The notes under the pieces are model-generated. The model saw only the letters and a list, made by a program, of their open reading frames with translations, searched no databases and was not told where the DNA came from. From positions 1 through 11,644 of the forward strand of contig JACADX010000172.1 in assembly GCA_013389125.1 (NCBI GenBank): 11,644 bases of DNA, written 5' to 3'. Numbering within the stretch: the first letter of the stretch is position 1; each line of letters starts with the position of its first letter. Positions 1 through 6,495 of the stretch are shown here, piece by piece. The translations under genes were made by a program, and so were the position numbers. Source of the DNA: Parvularculaceae bacterium (GTDB taxonomy: Bacteria > Pseudomonadota > Alphaproteobacteria > Caulobacterales > Parvularculaceae).

Positions 1-643
1 CCTCCCAGCCGCCGCCCTGAAGCGCGACGATCGTCGGCGTCAATTCGTCGTCATGCTCGTCATTGATGTCGCCGACAATCTCTTCGACAAGGTCCTCGAT
101 GGTCAATAGGCCGTCCGTGCCGCCGAATTCGTCGATGACGAGCGCCATGTGAACGCGGCTCGCCTGCATCCTCAAGAGGAGGTCGGTGACGCGCATCGAC
201 CTTGGAACATAAAGGACCGTGCGGCGAATGCTTTTCAGCACCTGTTCGTCGCGCGCAGCCGCCTGATCGGCGATCAGCGCAATGACGTCCTTGATGTGGA
301 CCATGCCGACTGGGTCGTCGAGATCGCCGCGGTAAACCGGAAGGCGCGAATGGCCGGCCTCGGCGAAGGTCTTGATCAGTCCGTCAAGCGACGTCTCCAT
401 GTCGACGGCGATGATGTCGGCGCGCGGCGCCATGACGTCGGCGACGCGTTTTTCGTCGAAGGCGATCACCCGCTCGATCATCTCGCGGCGCAGTCGCGGC
501 AGCCGGCTCATCGCCTCGCGCTGGGCGTTATCAAGACTGGCCGGAAGTTCGCCCTCTTCCGCGGCGCGCGTGAAGAGCCCTTTGAGCTTCGAGAACAGGC
601 CCGGACTGTCATCGTCCGCAGGTTGGTCGTCGGCGTTGCTCAT
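1..643 (-). CDS. corC: CorC/HlyC family CBS-domain protein (partial, C-terminus beyond window)
   Basis: The first 214 residues are visible; the gene runs off the left edge. A charged N-terminal tail is followed by two CBS repeats, roughly residues 68-128 (ADVMAPRADIIAVD, then SRLPVYRGDLDDPVG) and 135-195 (YVPRSMRVTDLL, then MALVIDEFGGTDGLLTIEDLVEEIVGDI). The last motif is a hallmark of the CorC/HlyC/TlyC group. The C-terminal CorC_HlyC domain would begin where the window ends. No membrane segment is present, so this is the soluble CorC type and not the DUF21-containing CNNM-like type. The family is linked to Mg/Co efflux and is sometimes called hemolysin-like; its exact role here is inferred. 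The ATG directly follows the ybeY stop (TGA-ATG, no gap), and GAGGAG lies 9 bases upstream inside ybeY, which suggests translational coupling. An apolipoprotein N-acyltransferase gene (lnt) commonly follows in related genomes, but that lies outside the window. Confidence 0.93.
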   Translation of the reverse strand, partial: MSNADDQPADDDSPGLFSKLKGLFTRAAEEGELPASLDNAQREAMSRLPRLRREMIERVIAFDEKRVADVMAPRADIIAVDMETSLDGLIKTFAEAGHSRLPVYRGDLDDPVGMVHIKDVIALIADQAAARDEQVLKSIRRTVLYVPRSMRVTDLLLRMQASRVHMALVIDEFGGTDGLLTIEDLVEEIVGDINDEHDDELTPTIVALQGGGWE

Positions 644-1135
644 TCAGCGCGGCTCCTCGCGCCGTTTGTCGCGGTCGGCATAGGGGTCCAAGACCCCGAG
701 CGTCGCGAGAATTTGGGTTTCAAGCCGTTCCATCACGTTCGCCGCTTCGTCTTCCTCATGGTCATAGCCGACGAGATGAAGAAGCCCATGGACTATAAGG
801 TGCGCTGCGTGGTCGCGAAAGGCGATCCCCTGCTCGGCCGCCTCCGCGCGGCATGTCTCGAAGGCGATTGCGATATCGCCGAGGAACGCGCCGGCGGGCG
901 CGCCGGAAGGGAATGACAGAACATTTGTCGGCTTGTCCTTGCCGCGAAATCGGCGATTAAGATCGCGGAGGGTTTCGTCATCGGAAAAAAGGAGCGCAGC
1001 GCCCCCGTCGGCGCGCGGTTCTATCGCCGCAGCGGCGCGCGCGCACGCGCGCGCAAGCCGCTCCGCATCGCCAAGCTCAATCGCCCAGCGCTCGTCTTCG
1101 ATGATGACGTCGAATGCTCGAAAATCGTCGACCAT
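644..1135 (-). CDS. ybeY: Endoribonuclease YbeY (rRNA maturation / 70S ribosome quality control)
   Basis: A 163-residue protein of normal family length. The zinc-binding signature H-x3-H-x5-H is intact at H116, H120 and H126 (within HGLLHLVGYDH). The family motifs KPTNVLSFP (68-76) and LGDIAIA (85-91) are also present. YbeY is a metal-dependent single-strand RNA endonuclease that acts in 16S rRNA 3' end processing and removal of defective ribosomes. It sits 14 bp after phoH and abuts corC, the standard proteobacterial order. The ATG has AAGG only 2 bases upstream, so initiation may depend on ribosomes arriving from phoH. The segment coding for the Ala/Arg-rich helix near residue 30 contains an unusual alternating GC tract (see findings). 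The assignment is secure; the exact start is slightly less so. Confidence 0.96.
   Translation of the reverse strand: MVDDFRAFDVIIEDERWAIELGDAERLARACARAAAAIEPRADGGAALLFSDDETLRDLNRRFRGKDKPTNVLSFPSGAPAGAFLGDIAIAFETCRAEAAEQGIAFRDHAAHLIVHGLLHLVGYDHEEDEAANVMERLETQILATLGVLDPYADRDKRREEPR
1035..1055. repeat. Alternating purine-pyrimidine GC tract
   Basis: Twenty-one bases alternate strictly between purine and pyrimidine, almost all GC steps with one CA step in the middle and one at the end. The tract lies inside ybeY, where it encodes part of an Arg/Ala/Cys-rich helix. Such tracts are prone to Z-DNA or self-pairing. It may be only a by-product of high GC and Ala/Arg codons. Confidence 0.5.
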
Positions 1136-1149
1136 TGCCTTGAGCCGGC

Positions 1150-2127
1150 TCAGCGCCGTCGCTCGGCGTCCCGCGCGTCATAAGCGTCAATGATGCGTCC
1201 GACAAGCGGATGCCGGATGACATCGGCCGCCGTGAACCTCGAAATCGCGACGCCTTCGACGCCGTCGAGAAGTTCAAGGGCGTCTGAAAGGCCGGACGTT
1301 TCGCCGCGCGGCAGGTCGCTCTGCGAGGGATCGCCGGTCAGCGCCATGTGCGCGCCTTCGCCGAGCCGCGTCAGGAACATCTTCGTCTGCGCGACCGTCG
1401 CATTTTGCGCCTCATCGAGAATGACGGCCGCGCGCGCGAGGGTCCGACCGCGCATGAAGGCGAGCGGAGCGATCTCGATTTCGCCCGACGCGATGCGGCG
1501 TTCGACATAATCCGCATGCAGCATGTCGTGGAGCGCGTCATAAAGCGGCCGCAGATAGGGGTCGATTTTCTCTTTCACGTCGCCCGGAAGAAATCCGATG
1601 CGCTCGCCCGCCTCAAGGGCCGGCCGCGACAGCACGATGCGCTCGACCTTGCCCGCGAGGTAAAGGCCGACCGCATGCGCGACGGCGAGATAGGTTTTTC
1701 CGGTGCCGGCGGGGCCGACGCCGAAATTGAGATCGGCGCGCGAGAGCGCCTCCATATAGGCCCGCTGGGCGGCCGTCCGCGGACTGATGAGGCGCTTCGG
1801 CGTTTTGACCGCAAATCCCGAATCGGCGGCGGCCTCGCTCGACGCGGACAACTTCGCCGCGGCGCGAACGTCATCGGTTGCGATCGGATGGCCGGCCTTC
1901 AGCCGGTCATAGAGAAAGCGCAGGACGCTCGCCGCATCGGCGCGCGCCGCCGCCGGCCCCGAAATGTTAAGGACGTTTCCTCTCGGGTCGATGCGGACGC
2001 TGAACGCCTTTTCGATGATCTGCAGGTGGGCGTCGTGTTCGCCGGAAAGGGCTGCGACCAGACGATTGTCGCTGAAGGTTAGCTGGTCGACCAGCGGGAT
2101 CGGATCACTCACGCGGCGCTTCTGCAT
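1150..2127 (-). CDS. phoH: PhoH-family ATPase (PhoH-like, YbeZ type)
   Basis: Encodes 325 residues with an N-terminal KH-like region (about 15-80) and a P-loop ATPase domain. The Walker A motif GPAGTGKT is at 138-145, Walker B AVILDEAQN at 234-242, and a TGDPSQ sensor-like motif at 264-269. YbeZ-type PhoH proteins are RNA-associated ATPases that partner with YbeY; the gene directly precedes ybeY here, as in most proteobacteria. The reading frame stays open up to 2226, which would give 358 residues, but that extension overlaps miaB by over 120 bp and has no family character. I chose the ATG at 2127, which has AAGG 6 bases upstream and overlaps miaB by 23 bp. A GTG at 2112, overlapping the miaB stop as GTGAGTGA, is a real alternative and would remove five residues. 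Confidence 0.94.
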   Translation of the reverse strand: MQKRRVSDPIPLVDQLTFSDNRLVAALSGEHDAHLQIIEKAFSVRIDPRGNVLNISGPAAARADAASVLRFLYDRLKAGHPIATDDVRAAAKLSASSEAAADSGFAVKTPKRLISPRTAAQRAYMEALSRADLNFGVGPAGTGKTYLAVAHAVGLYLAGKVERIVLSRPALEAGERIGFLPGDVKEKIDPYLRPLYDALHDMLHADYVERRIASGEIEIAPLAFMRGRTLARAAVILDEAQNATVAQTKMFLTRLGEGAHMALTGDPSQSDLPRGETSGLSDALELLDGVEGVAISRFTAADVIRHPLVGRIIDAYDARDAERRR

Positions 2128-3559
2128 CCTCTGCCTTGAATACGGCAGGGAGCCCCCTTGCAGCGCGCCCCACCACTTCGCCGGCGAGCGCGTTGGGCGT
2201 AACGCCCGACACCCGCGCCGGCGCAATCGATCCTATCATGGATGCTGGCGCACAGGCGTGAAGGCTTTGCAAATACGGAGTGCGTCCGATGAGCTGGCCC
2301 GCCCGGCGGCCGGGTCTCTCAAAGAGGATCGGCAAGGTCTTACCGACAAGGCTGTCGCAAAAAGCGTCCCTTTGCGCCTTAAGAAGGCTCTGCAAGGCCT
2401 CGAGCCGGCGATCCTTCTCCGAGTCGCTGACCTGTTTCGGCAGTGCAGCGGCCGGCGTTCCTGGTCGACGCGAATATTTGAAGGAAAATGCCGAGGCGTA
2501 ACCGACCGCGCGAGCTAGCGCCAAAGTCTGTTCAAAATCCTCATCCGTTTCGCCAGGGAAACCAACGATAAAATCGCCCGATAGCGCGATATCGGCGCGG
2601 GCGGTCCGAATTTTCTCGATCAACTGGAGATAGTCGGCGGCCGTATGGCGGCGATTCATCGCCGCAAGGACCTTGTCCGACCCCGCCTGAACCGGCAGGT
2701 GCAGATAGGGCATCAGCTTGGCCTCTTCGGCGAGCGCCGCAATCAGCCCGTCATCCATGTCGCGCGGGTGCGAGGTCGTGAACCTGATGCGCCATATGCC
2801 GTCGATCGCGGCGATCGCGCGGCATAATTCGCCAAGTCCCCATTCCCGACCGCCGGGGCCTTCGCCTCGCCAAGCGTTTACGTTCTGGCCAAGGAGGGTC
2901 ACTTCCCGAACGCCCCTGTCCGCCAGCAACCGAATTTCCTCAAGGATCGCGGCTGCGCTCCGAGAAACTTCGGCGCCGCGGGTATAGGGGACGACGCAAA
3001 AGGCGCAGAATTTGTCGCACCCTTCCTGCACCGTCACGAAGTCTGAAACGCCGCCGGCCCTCCGCGATCCGGCGATGGCGTCAAATTTTTCCTCGACCGC
3101 GAAAGTCGTGTCGAGCGCATCGCCCTTTTGGCGCGCCGCTTTTGCGATGAGCTCCGGAAGGCGGTGATAGGCCTGCGGGCCTACGATGATGTCGACGACG
3201 TCAGAGCGCTTCCTTACCAGCTCGCCTTCGGCCTGCGCGACGCAGCCGGCCACGGCAATTGTCATTCCGCCGACTTTTTCGGACTTGGTCTCGCACAGCC
3301 GCCCGAGATCGGAATAGAGCTTCTCGGCCGCTTTTTCCCGGATGTGGCAGGTGTTGAGAATGACAAGATCCGCTGTCGCCGCATCGTCGACCGGCCGGTA
3401 GCCGAGGGGGCGCAGCAGATCGATCATGCGCTCGCTGTCATAAACGTTCATCTGACAGCCATAGGTCCGGATATGGACCGTGCGCGCCGCGCCATTCGCG
3501 TCGCCGGACGCGCTAAGCCGCCTATCGGCCTTAACCATGGGCGTTTTTGTATCGCTCAT
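2105..3559 (-). CDS. miaB: tRNA-2-methylthio-N6-dimethylallyladenosine synthase MiaB
   Basis: A radical-SAM methylthiotransferase that converts i6A37 to ms2i6A37 in tRNAs reading UNN codons. The protein has 484 residues. The N-terminal UPF0004 domain carries the three ligands of the auxiliary 4Fe-4S cluster, C35 (RTYGCQMN), C71 (LNTCHIRE) and C106 (VAGCVAQ). The radical-SAM CxxxCxxC is C181, C185, C188 (CDKFCAFC). A TRAM RNA-binding domain closes the protein (about 408-470, starting VGKTLPILFE). The frame is open up to 3613, but that longer start has no ribosome binding site. The ATG at 3559 has AGAAG 6 bases upstream and fits the family N-terminus. It begins the miaB-phoH-ybeY-corC cluster. 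In many relatives fur lies directly upstream; here the DUF1223 and diiron genes come between. Confidence 0.96.
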   Translation of the reverse strand: MSDTKTPMVKADRRLSASGDANGAARTVHIRTYGCQMNVYDSERMIDLLRPLGYRPVDDAATADLVILNTCHIREKAAEKLYSDLGRLCETKSEKVGGMTIAVAGCVAQAEGELVRKRSDVVDIIVGPQAYHRLPELIAKAARQKGDALDTTFAVEEKFDAIAGSRRAGGVSDFVTVQEGCDKFCAFCVVPYTRGAEVSRSAAAILEEIRLLADRGVREVTLLGQNVNAWRGEGPGGREWGLGELCRAIAAIDGIWRIRFTTSHPRDMDDGLIAALAEEAKLMPYLHLPVQAGSDKVLAAMNRRHTAADYLQLIEKIRTARADIALSGDFIVGFPGETDEDFEQTLALARAVGYASAFSFKYSRRPGTPAAALPKQVSDSEKDRRLEALQSLLKAQRDAFCDSLVGKTLPILFERPGRRAGQLIGRTPYLQSLHACAPASMIGSIAPARVSGVTPNALAGEVVGRAARGLPAVFKAEDAEAPRE

Positions 3560-3675
3560 CAGCGCTTCTATGCGGCGGCGCGAACTGGCTTGCAACTCGG
3601 CCTCGCCCGACATTGGCGAAGTGATCGGCGCTCGCGCCCATTTGACCGCCGGCGCATTGATTGCTCAGGGATTTT

Positions 3676-3693
3676 CCGCCAGTTTTCCGGCGG
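3676..3693 (+). other. Small inverted repeat in the leader of the DUF1223 gene
   Basis: CCGCC and GGCGG arms (3676-3680 and 3689-3693) flank an 8-base loop. The segment also holds two copies of TTTTCCG as a direct repeat. It lies in the 155-bp region between miaB and the divergent DUF1223 gene, just before the proposed start. No convincing -35/-10 pair was seen in this region on either strand. A role as leader hairpin or operator is only a possibility. Confidence 0.2.
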
Positions 3694-3701
3694 GATGGTT
3701 C

Positions 3702-3706
3702 GAGGA
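3702..3706 (+). promoter_or_regulatory. Ribosome binding site that decides the DUF1223 start
   Basis: GAGGA lies 8 bases before a GTG at 3715. The longer in-frame TTG at 3661 has no such site. The GTG start also gives a clean, short signal peptide, so both lines of evidence agree. Confidence 0.65.
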
Positions 3707-3714
3707 TCGCGCCA

Positions 3715-4491
3715 GTGTTCGTAAGAAGCCTCGCCGCCGTCGGCGGCGCGTGCGCGATATTGTGCGGCGGCGCATTCGCCCAAGACGCCGAACGCACGAT
3801 GACGTCGGCGCCGCTGCGCCGTCCGGTCGTCGTCGAGCTGTTTTTGTCGCAGTCCTGCAATGCGAGCCCCCCGGCGGCCGAGGTCCTTTCGGAAATCGCG
3901 CGTCGGCCTGATGTCGTCGCGCTGTCTTGGCATGTCGGTTACTGGGATGCGTTCGCGTCCCAAAAGTTCGGCGTGTGGCAGGACCCGTTCGCCCGCGCTT
4001 CCTTCGTCGACCGCCAGATGGCCTACAACAAGCGCCTTGCCGGGCGCGCCGCGAAAATGACGCCGCAAACGATCATCGACGGCGTCATCTCGGTGCGCGG
4101 GTCAAAGCGCGAGGCGATCGAACAGGGCATTCTCGAAGCCCAGGTCTTTGACGAACACGCGCGTTCGACGCCGCCGCGGCTTCACCTTGAACGGCGCGCG
4201 GACGGCGTCATCCGTACAAGGATTGAAAATGTCGGGGCGCCCTACGACGCCGTCGTCGTATCGTTTCGCCGCTCCGCTGTGACGAACATCTCCGGCGGCG
4301 ACAATGCGGGGCGCGTCTTTCAAGAGGCGAATGTCGTTCGTGCGGTGACGCCGCTCATCAATAACCATGACGGCCCGGCTGAGTTCACTTTCCGCCCGCC
4401 GAAGAAAGGCCTTGATTGCGCGGTGCTCGTTCAAGAGCGCGGCCATGGGCGGATCGTCGCGGCCCGCTATTGCGGCCTCGAGGCCGAATAG
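3715..4491 (+). CDS. Exported DUF1223 (thioredoxin-fold-like) protein lacking the second CxxC cysteine
   Basis: A 258-residue protein of the DUF1223 family, function unknown. The N-terminus is a typical signal peptide (FVRSLAAVGGACAILCGGAFA, predicted cut before QDA at about residue 22), so it should act in the periplasm. Family signatures are PVVVELFLSQSC (37-48), RPDVVALSWHVGYWD (64-78), DPFARASFVDRQMAYN (90-105) and MTPQTIIDG (115-123). Members normally read SQGCSSCPPAD at the first site. Here it is SQSCNASPPAA, so only C48 remains and the partner position is S51. Classical disulfide exchange through a CxxC is therefore unlikely. Other mature cysteines are C235 and C253. It is transcribed divergently from miaB and convergently towards the diiron gene. 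An open frame extends to a TTG at 3661, which I rejected. Family assignment is strong, function unknown. Confidence 0.88.
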   Translation: MFVRSLAAVGGACAILCGGAFAQDAERTMTSAPLRRPVVVELFLSQSCNASPPAAEVLSEIARRPDVVALSWHVGYWDAFASQKFGVWQDPFARASFVDRQMAYNKRLAGRAAKMTPQTIIDGVISVRGSKREAIEQGILEAQVFDEHARSTPPRLHLERRADGVIRTRIENVGAPYDAVVVSFRRSAVTNISGGDNAGRVFQEANVVRAVTPLINNHDGPAEFTFRPPKKGLDCAVLVQERGHGRIVAARYCGLEAE

Positions 4492-4883
4492 CGCGAGGGT
4501 CTGACGTTAGATTGAGTTTACGACCGCGCATGCAGCGCTTGCGGATCAACCTCGGCCGCGGCCGGGCGAGCGCGCCCGCGCCGGTCGGCGATCGGCTTTC
4601 GCCGAGTCGCCTCAGGCGTGAAACCGGCGATGAAAACGCAACCGGATTCTTGCAGCGGAGAGCGACGGATTTGCGGATCCCAAGCGTTTCACTCGTGGGC
4701 GCGGCGAAAATCCGGGCCTTGAGGCTCTTTGACAAGTGAAGTTTGATCGGCGCGGCGGCGAAATGGCTGCGCGGCGATGCCGGAGACCGGGCGCCCTTGG
4801 GATTAAGAGACGCATGATCGGCGACGCGCGCATGGCGAAAGGCGCCCTTCGGAAAGGGGCCGAACAGCGCCCCGTGCGGCCTT
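4492..4883. other. 392-bp stretch between convergent genes, no credible gene
   Basis: Short open frames cross this stretch on both strands, but they are Arg/Pro/Ala-rich, lack recognisable motifs and extend into neighbouring genes as antisense. The stretch includes a hairpin with CGGGCG/CGCCCG arms (4563-4568 and 4573-4578, loop AGCG) and a perfect palindrome just before it (CGGCCGCGGCCG, about 4553-4564). There is no T run after either, so they are weak terminator candidates. A degraded gene or a small RNA cannot be excluded by eye. Confidence 0.5.
4853..4873 (-). terminator. Possible terminator of the diiron gene
   Basis: Read on the minus strand, GGGGC and GCCCC form a 5-bp stem with an 8-base loop. 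It starts about 10 bases after the stop codon and is followed by TTT. The stem is short and the T run minimal, so this is tentative. Confidence 0.35.
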
Positions 4884-5987
4884 CTATTCCGCCGCGACCG
4901 CCGCCGCGCCCAAATCGGCGACGCCCTTCACATAAGCCGCGCGCGCCGCTTTGGCCTCGAGGTCGAATTCCTCGGCGCGCCTGTTGTCTTCGGCGACCAG
5001 CTGCTCGTAGTCCGTGTCGGCGAAGGAAAGAACGCCCATATCGGCGTAGGCCGCCTTGATCTTGTCCGACCATAGTCCGATGTCGCGGACGATCGGCACG
5101 ATCCTTTGAAACAGCATCGTGCGGAAGACTTTCATGTAGCCGGACTCGTTTTGAAGGCGCACGCACTCCTCAACGTCAAGCCCGAGGATTTTGTACGTCT
5201 CGCGCTGCTCGAAGCGGTCCCGCATGTGATAGCAGGCCTCGACGAGAAACTCCTCGCGCTCTTCGCGTTCTTTCTCCGTGAGCTGAGGATAATAGTCGCG
5301 AAGCGCGAGGCGGCCGAAAGCGACATGTCGCGACTCGTCCTGCATCACGAACGCATTGACCTGCTGCGTGAGCTTGTTCTTCGAAAGCTCGCGAATATTT
5401 CCGAACGCGGCGAGCGCAAGACCCTCGATCACGACCTGCATCGCGAGATAGGTCATGTCCCATCGCGAATCGCGGAGCGCCTGATCGACGAGCGTCTGGA
5501 GCGGCTTGGTCATCGGATAGGCGATGTCCATTTTTTCGAGGAGCTTCTTGTAGGCCTCGACATGCCGCGCTTCGTCCAACACCTGCGTCGCGGCGTAAAA
5601 CTTCGAATCGAGATCAGGACATTGCTGCACGATTTTCGCCGCGCAGATCATCGCCGCCTGTTCGCCTTGAAGAAACTGCGAGATCGTCCACGCCTGGAAA
5701 TGGCGCCGCATGAGGCCCTTTTCCTTCTCGGACGCCTTTTGCCAGATCGGCGTGTAATAAAGACCGGACATCTCGTCCGGCATCTGCATCGGGTTTTCGG
5801 AATCGAGCTCTTCGGCCCAGTCGATGCGTGAGAGCGCGTCCCACTGCATGTCCTTGCCCTTCTGGTAGAGGTGCATCATCTGCCGGCGACCATCGTCGAA
5901 TCGCCAGTCGAAGGCTGTGTCGAAGCCTTGCGGCACGGTCCAGACAGGGTCGACGTCAGGGATCGGGTAAAGGTCGCGCAGGGCCAC
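4884..5987 (-). CDS. Ferritin-like (R2-like) diiron protein of unknown substrate
   Basis: A 367-residue soluble protein with the complete carboxylate-bridged diiron signature in a four-helix bundle. Proposed ligands are E109 (LQGEQAAM), E139 and H142 (DEARH), E188 (VVIEGLALAAFG), and E218 and H221 (DESRHVAFG), that is E, ExxH, E, ExxH. This pattern is shared with ribonucleotide reductase R2, bacterial multicomponent monooxygenases and related oxygenases. It is far longer than a ferritin and lacks signal or membrane segments. The likely chemistry is O2-dependent oxidation or hydroxylation, or a ferritin-like role; the substrate cannot be read from sequence, and no reductase or ferredoxin partner is adjacent. 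The frame opens at a TTG at 6044, but that codon lies in the promoter. The GTG at 5987 has an excellent AAGGAGGAG 9 bases upstream and is preferred. It has its own promoter and palindrome and sits between fur and miaB. Confidence 0.88.
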   Translation of the reverse strand: MALRDLYPIPDVDPVWTVPQGFDTAFDWRFDDGRRQMMHLYQKGKDMQWDALSRIDWAEELDSENPMQMPDEMSGLYYTPIWQKASEKEKGLMRRHFQAWTISQFLQGEQAAMICAAKIVQQCPDLDSKFYAATQVLDEARHVEAYKKLLEKMDIAYPMTKPLQTLVDQALRDSRWDMTYLAMQVVIEGLALAAFGNIRELSKNKLTQQVNAFVMQDESRHVAFGRLALRDYYPQLTEKEREEREEFLVEACYHMRDRFEQRETYKILGLDVEECVRLQNESGYMKVFRTMLFQRIVPIVRDIGLWSDKIKAAYADMGVLSFADTDYEQLVAEDNRRAEEFDLEAKAARAAYVKGVADLGAAAVAAE

Positions 5988-5996
5988 GGGGCGTTT

Positions 5997-6005
5997 CTCC
6001 TCCTT
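5997..6005 (-). promoter_or_regulatory. Strong ribosome binding site of the diiron gene
   Basis: AAGGAGGAG on the minus strand is a near-perfect anti-16S match, ending 9 bases before a GTG at 5987. It is the best such site in the window and fixes the start downstream of the TTG at 6044. It suggests high translation. Confidence 0.8.
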
Positions 6006-6012
6006 GAACGGA

Positions 6013-6032
6013 GGTACACTACCCAGTTTACC
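6013..6032. promoter_or_regulatory. 20-bp imperfect palindrome, candidate operator of the diiron gene
   Basis: On the minus strand the arms GGTAAACT and AGTGTACC flank GGGT. Fifteen of the 16 arm bases are symmetric apart from one mismatched pair. The palindrome covers the proposed -10 box, an ideal place for a repressor. Its size and form suit a TetR-type dimer; it does not resemble a Fur box or an Irr/ICE box. The regulator is not encoded in this window. The link to a TetR protein is inference. Confidence 0.55.
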
Positions 6033-6044
6033 TGAAAAATTCAA
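6016..6044 (-). promoter_or_regulatory. Sigma-70-like promoter of the diiron gene
   Basis: TTGAAT (6039-6044) and TAGTGT (6016-6021) are separated by 17 bp on the minus strand, in an AT-rich island between fur and the diiron gene. Transcription would start near 6009, just ahead of the ribosome binding site. The -10 box is inside the palindrome described separately. Confidence 0.5.
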
Positions 6045-6056
6045 TAACGAACGGCG

Positions 6057-6464
6057 CTATTTTTTGAGGGGAACGCCGTAAAGCTCCAGCCGGTGGGCGA
6101 CCAGCCTGTAACCGTGCTCTTCCGCAATCCGCCGCTGCAGCGCCTCGATCTCGGTGTTCATGAACTCGATGACCCGACCGGATTTGAGGTCGATAAGGTG
6201 ATCGTGGTGATCGTCGGTCGCCTCCTCATAGCGGGAGCGCCCGTCCTGAAAATCATGCCGCTCGACGACGCCGGCCTCCTCAAAGAGGCGCATCGTCCGG
6301 TAGACGGTCGCAATCGAGATTTTGGGGTCGATCTCGACGGCCCGCCGGTGGATCTCCTCGACGTCCGGATGGTCCTGCGCCAGCGAGAGCACGCGCGCGA
6401 TGACGCGTCGCTGCTCGGTCATGCGCATGCCCTTGTCCATGCAGATTTTTTCGAGCCGCTCCAT
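6057..6464 (-). CDS. fur: Fur-family metalloregulator (alphaproteobacterial Fur/Mur type)
   Basis: A 135-residue Fur protein. The winged-helix DNA-binding domain is in the first half, with recognition helix SIATVYRTMRLFEEAGVV (50-67). The dimerisation domain carries the metal-site motif DDHHDH (84-89) and ends HRLELYGVPL. The CxxC pairs of E. coli-type Fur are absent (LIDLKSGRVIEF stands where LICLDCGxVIEF is usual), and the only cysteine is C8. This is typical of alphaproteobacterial Fur/Mur, which may answer to Mn or Fe. The frame stays open up to 6908, but that extension is the wrong frame of rimI. The ATG at 6464 has AAAGGAGA 9 bases upstream and fits the family. It lies 31 bp after rimI and is probably the last gene of the nfu-rutE-tsaB-rimI-fur cluster. 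Confidence 0.95.
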   Translation of the reverse strand: MERLEKICMDKGMRMTEQRRVIARVLSLAQDHPDVEEIHRRAVEIDPKISIATVYRTMRLFEEAGVVERHDFQDGRSRYEEATDDHHDHLIDLKSGRVIEFMNTEIEALQRRIAEEHGYRLVAHRLELYGVPLKK

Positions 6465-6495
6465 TCGCCGCCGTCTCCTTTCGCGCGCCGTTAGA

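Noticed and set aside
149..916. 255-residue plus-strand open frame over corC and ybeY
   Set aside because: It is antisense to two well-supported genes and has no recognisable motif. Long antisense frames are common in high-GC DNA.
1348..2082. 244-residue plus-strand open frame over phoH
   Set aside because: It lies entirely antisense to the PhoH ATPase domain, with Arg-rich composition and no domain signature.
5106..5831. 241-residue plus-strand open frame over the diiron gene
   Set aside because: It mirrors the diiron coding sequence. The His/Leu/Arg-rich composition comes from the reverse complement of conserved codons.
6013..6032. Palindrome as a Fur or Irr box
   Set aside because: It lacks the GATAATGAT-type repeats of Fur and the TTTAGAA-x-TTCTAAA form of Irr/ICE boxes, so a metal regulator was not favoured.
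5988..6044. TTG start for the diiron gene, adding 19 residues
   Set aside because: The TTG is part of the proposed -35 box, the added residues would span the operator, and a far better ribosome binding site precedes the GTG at 5987.
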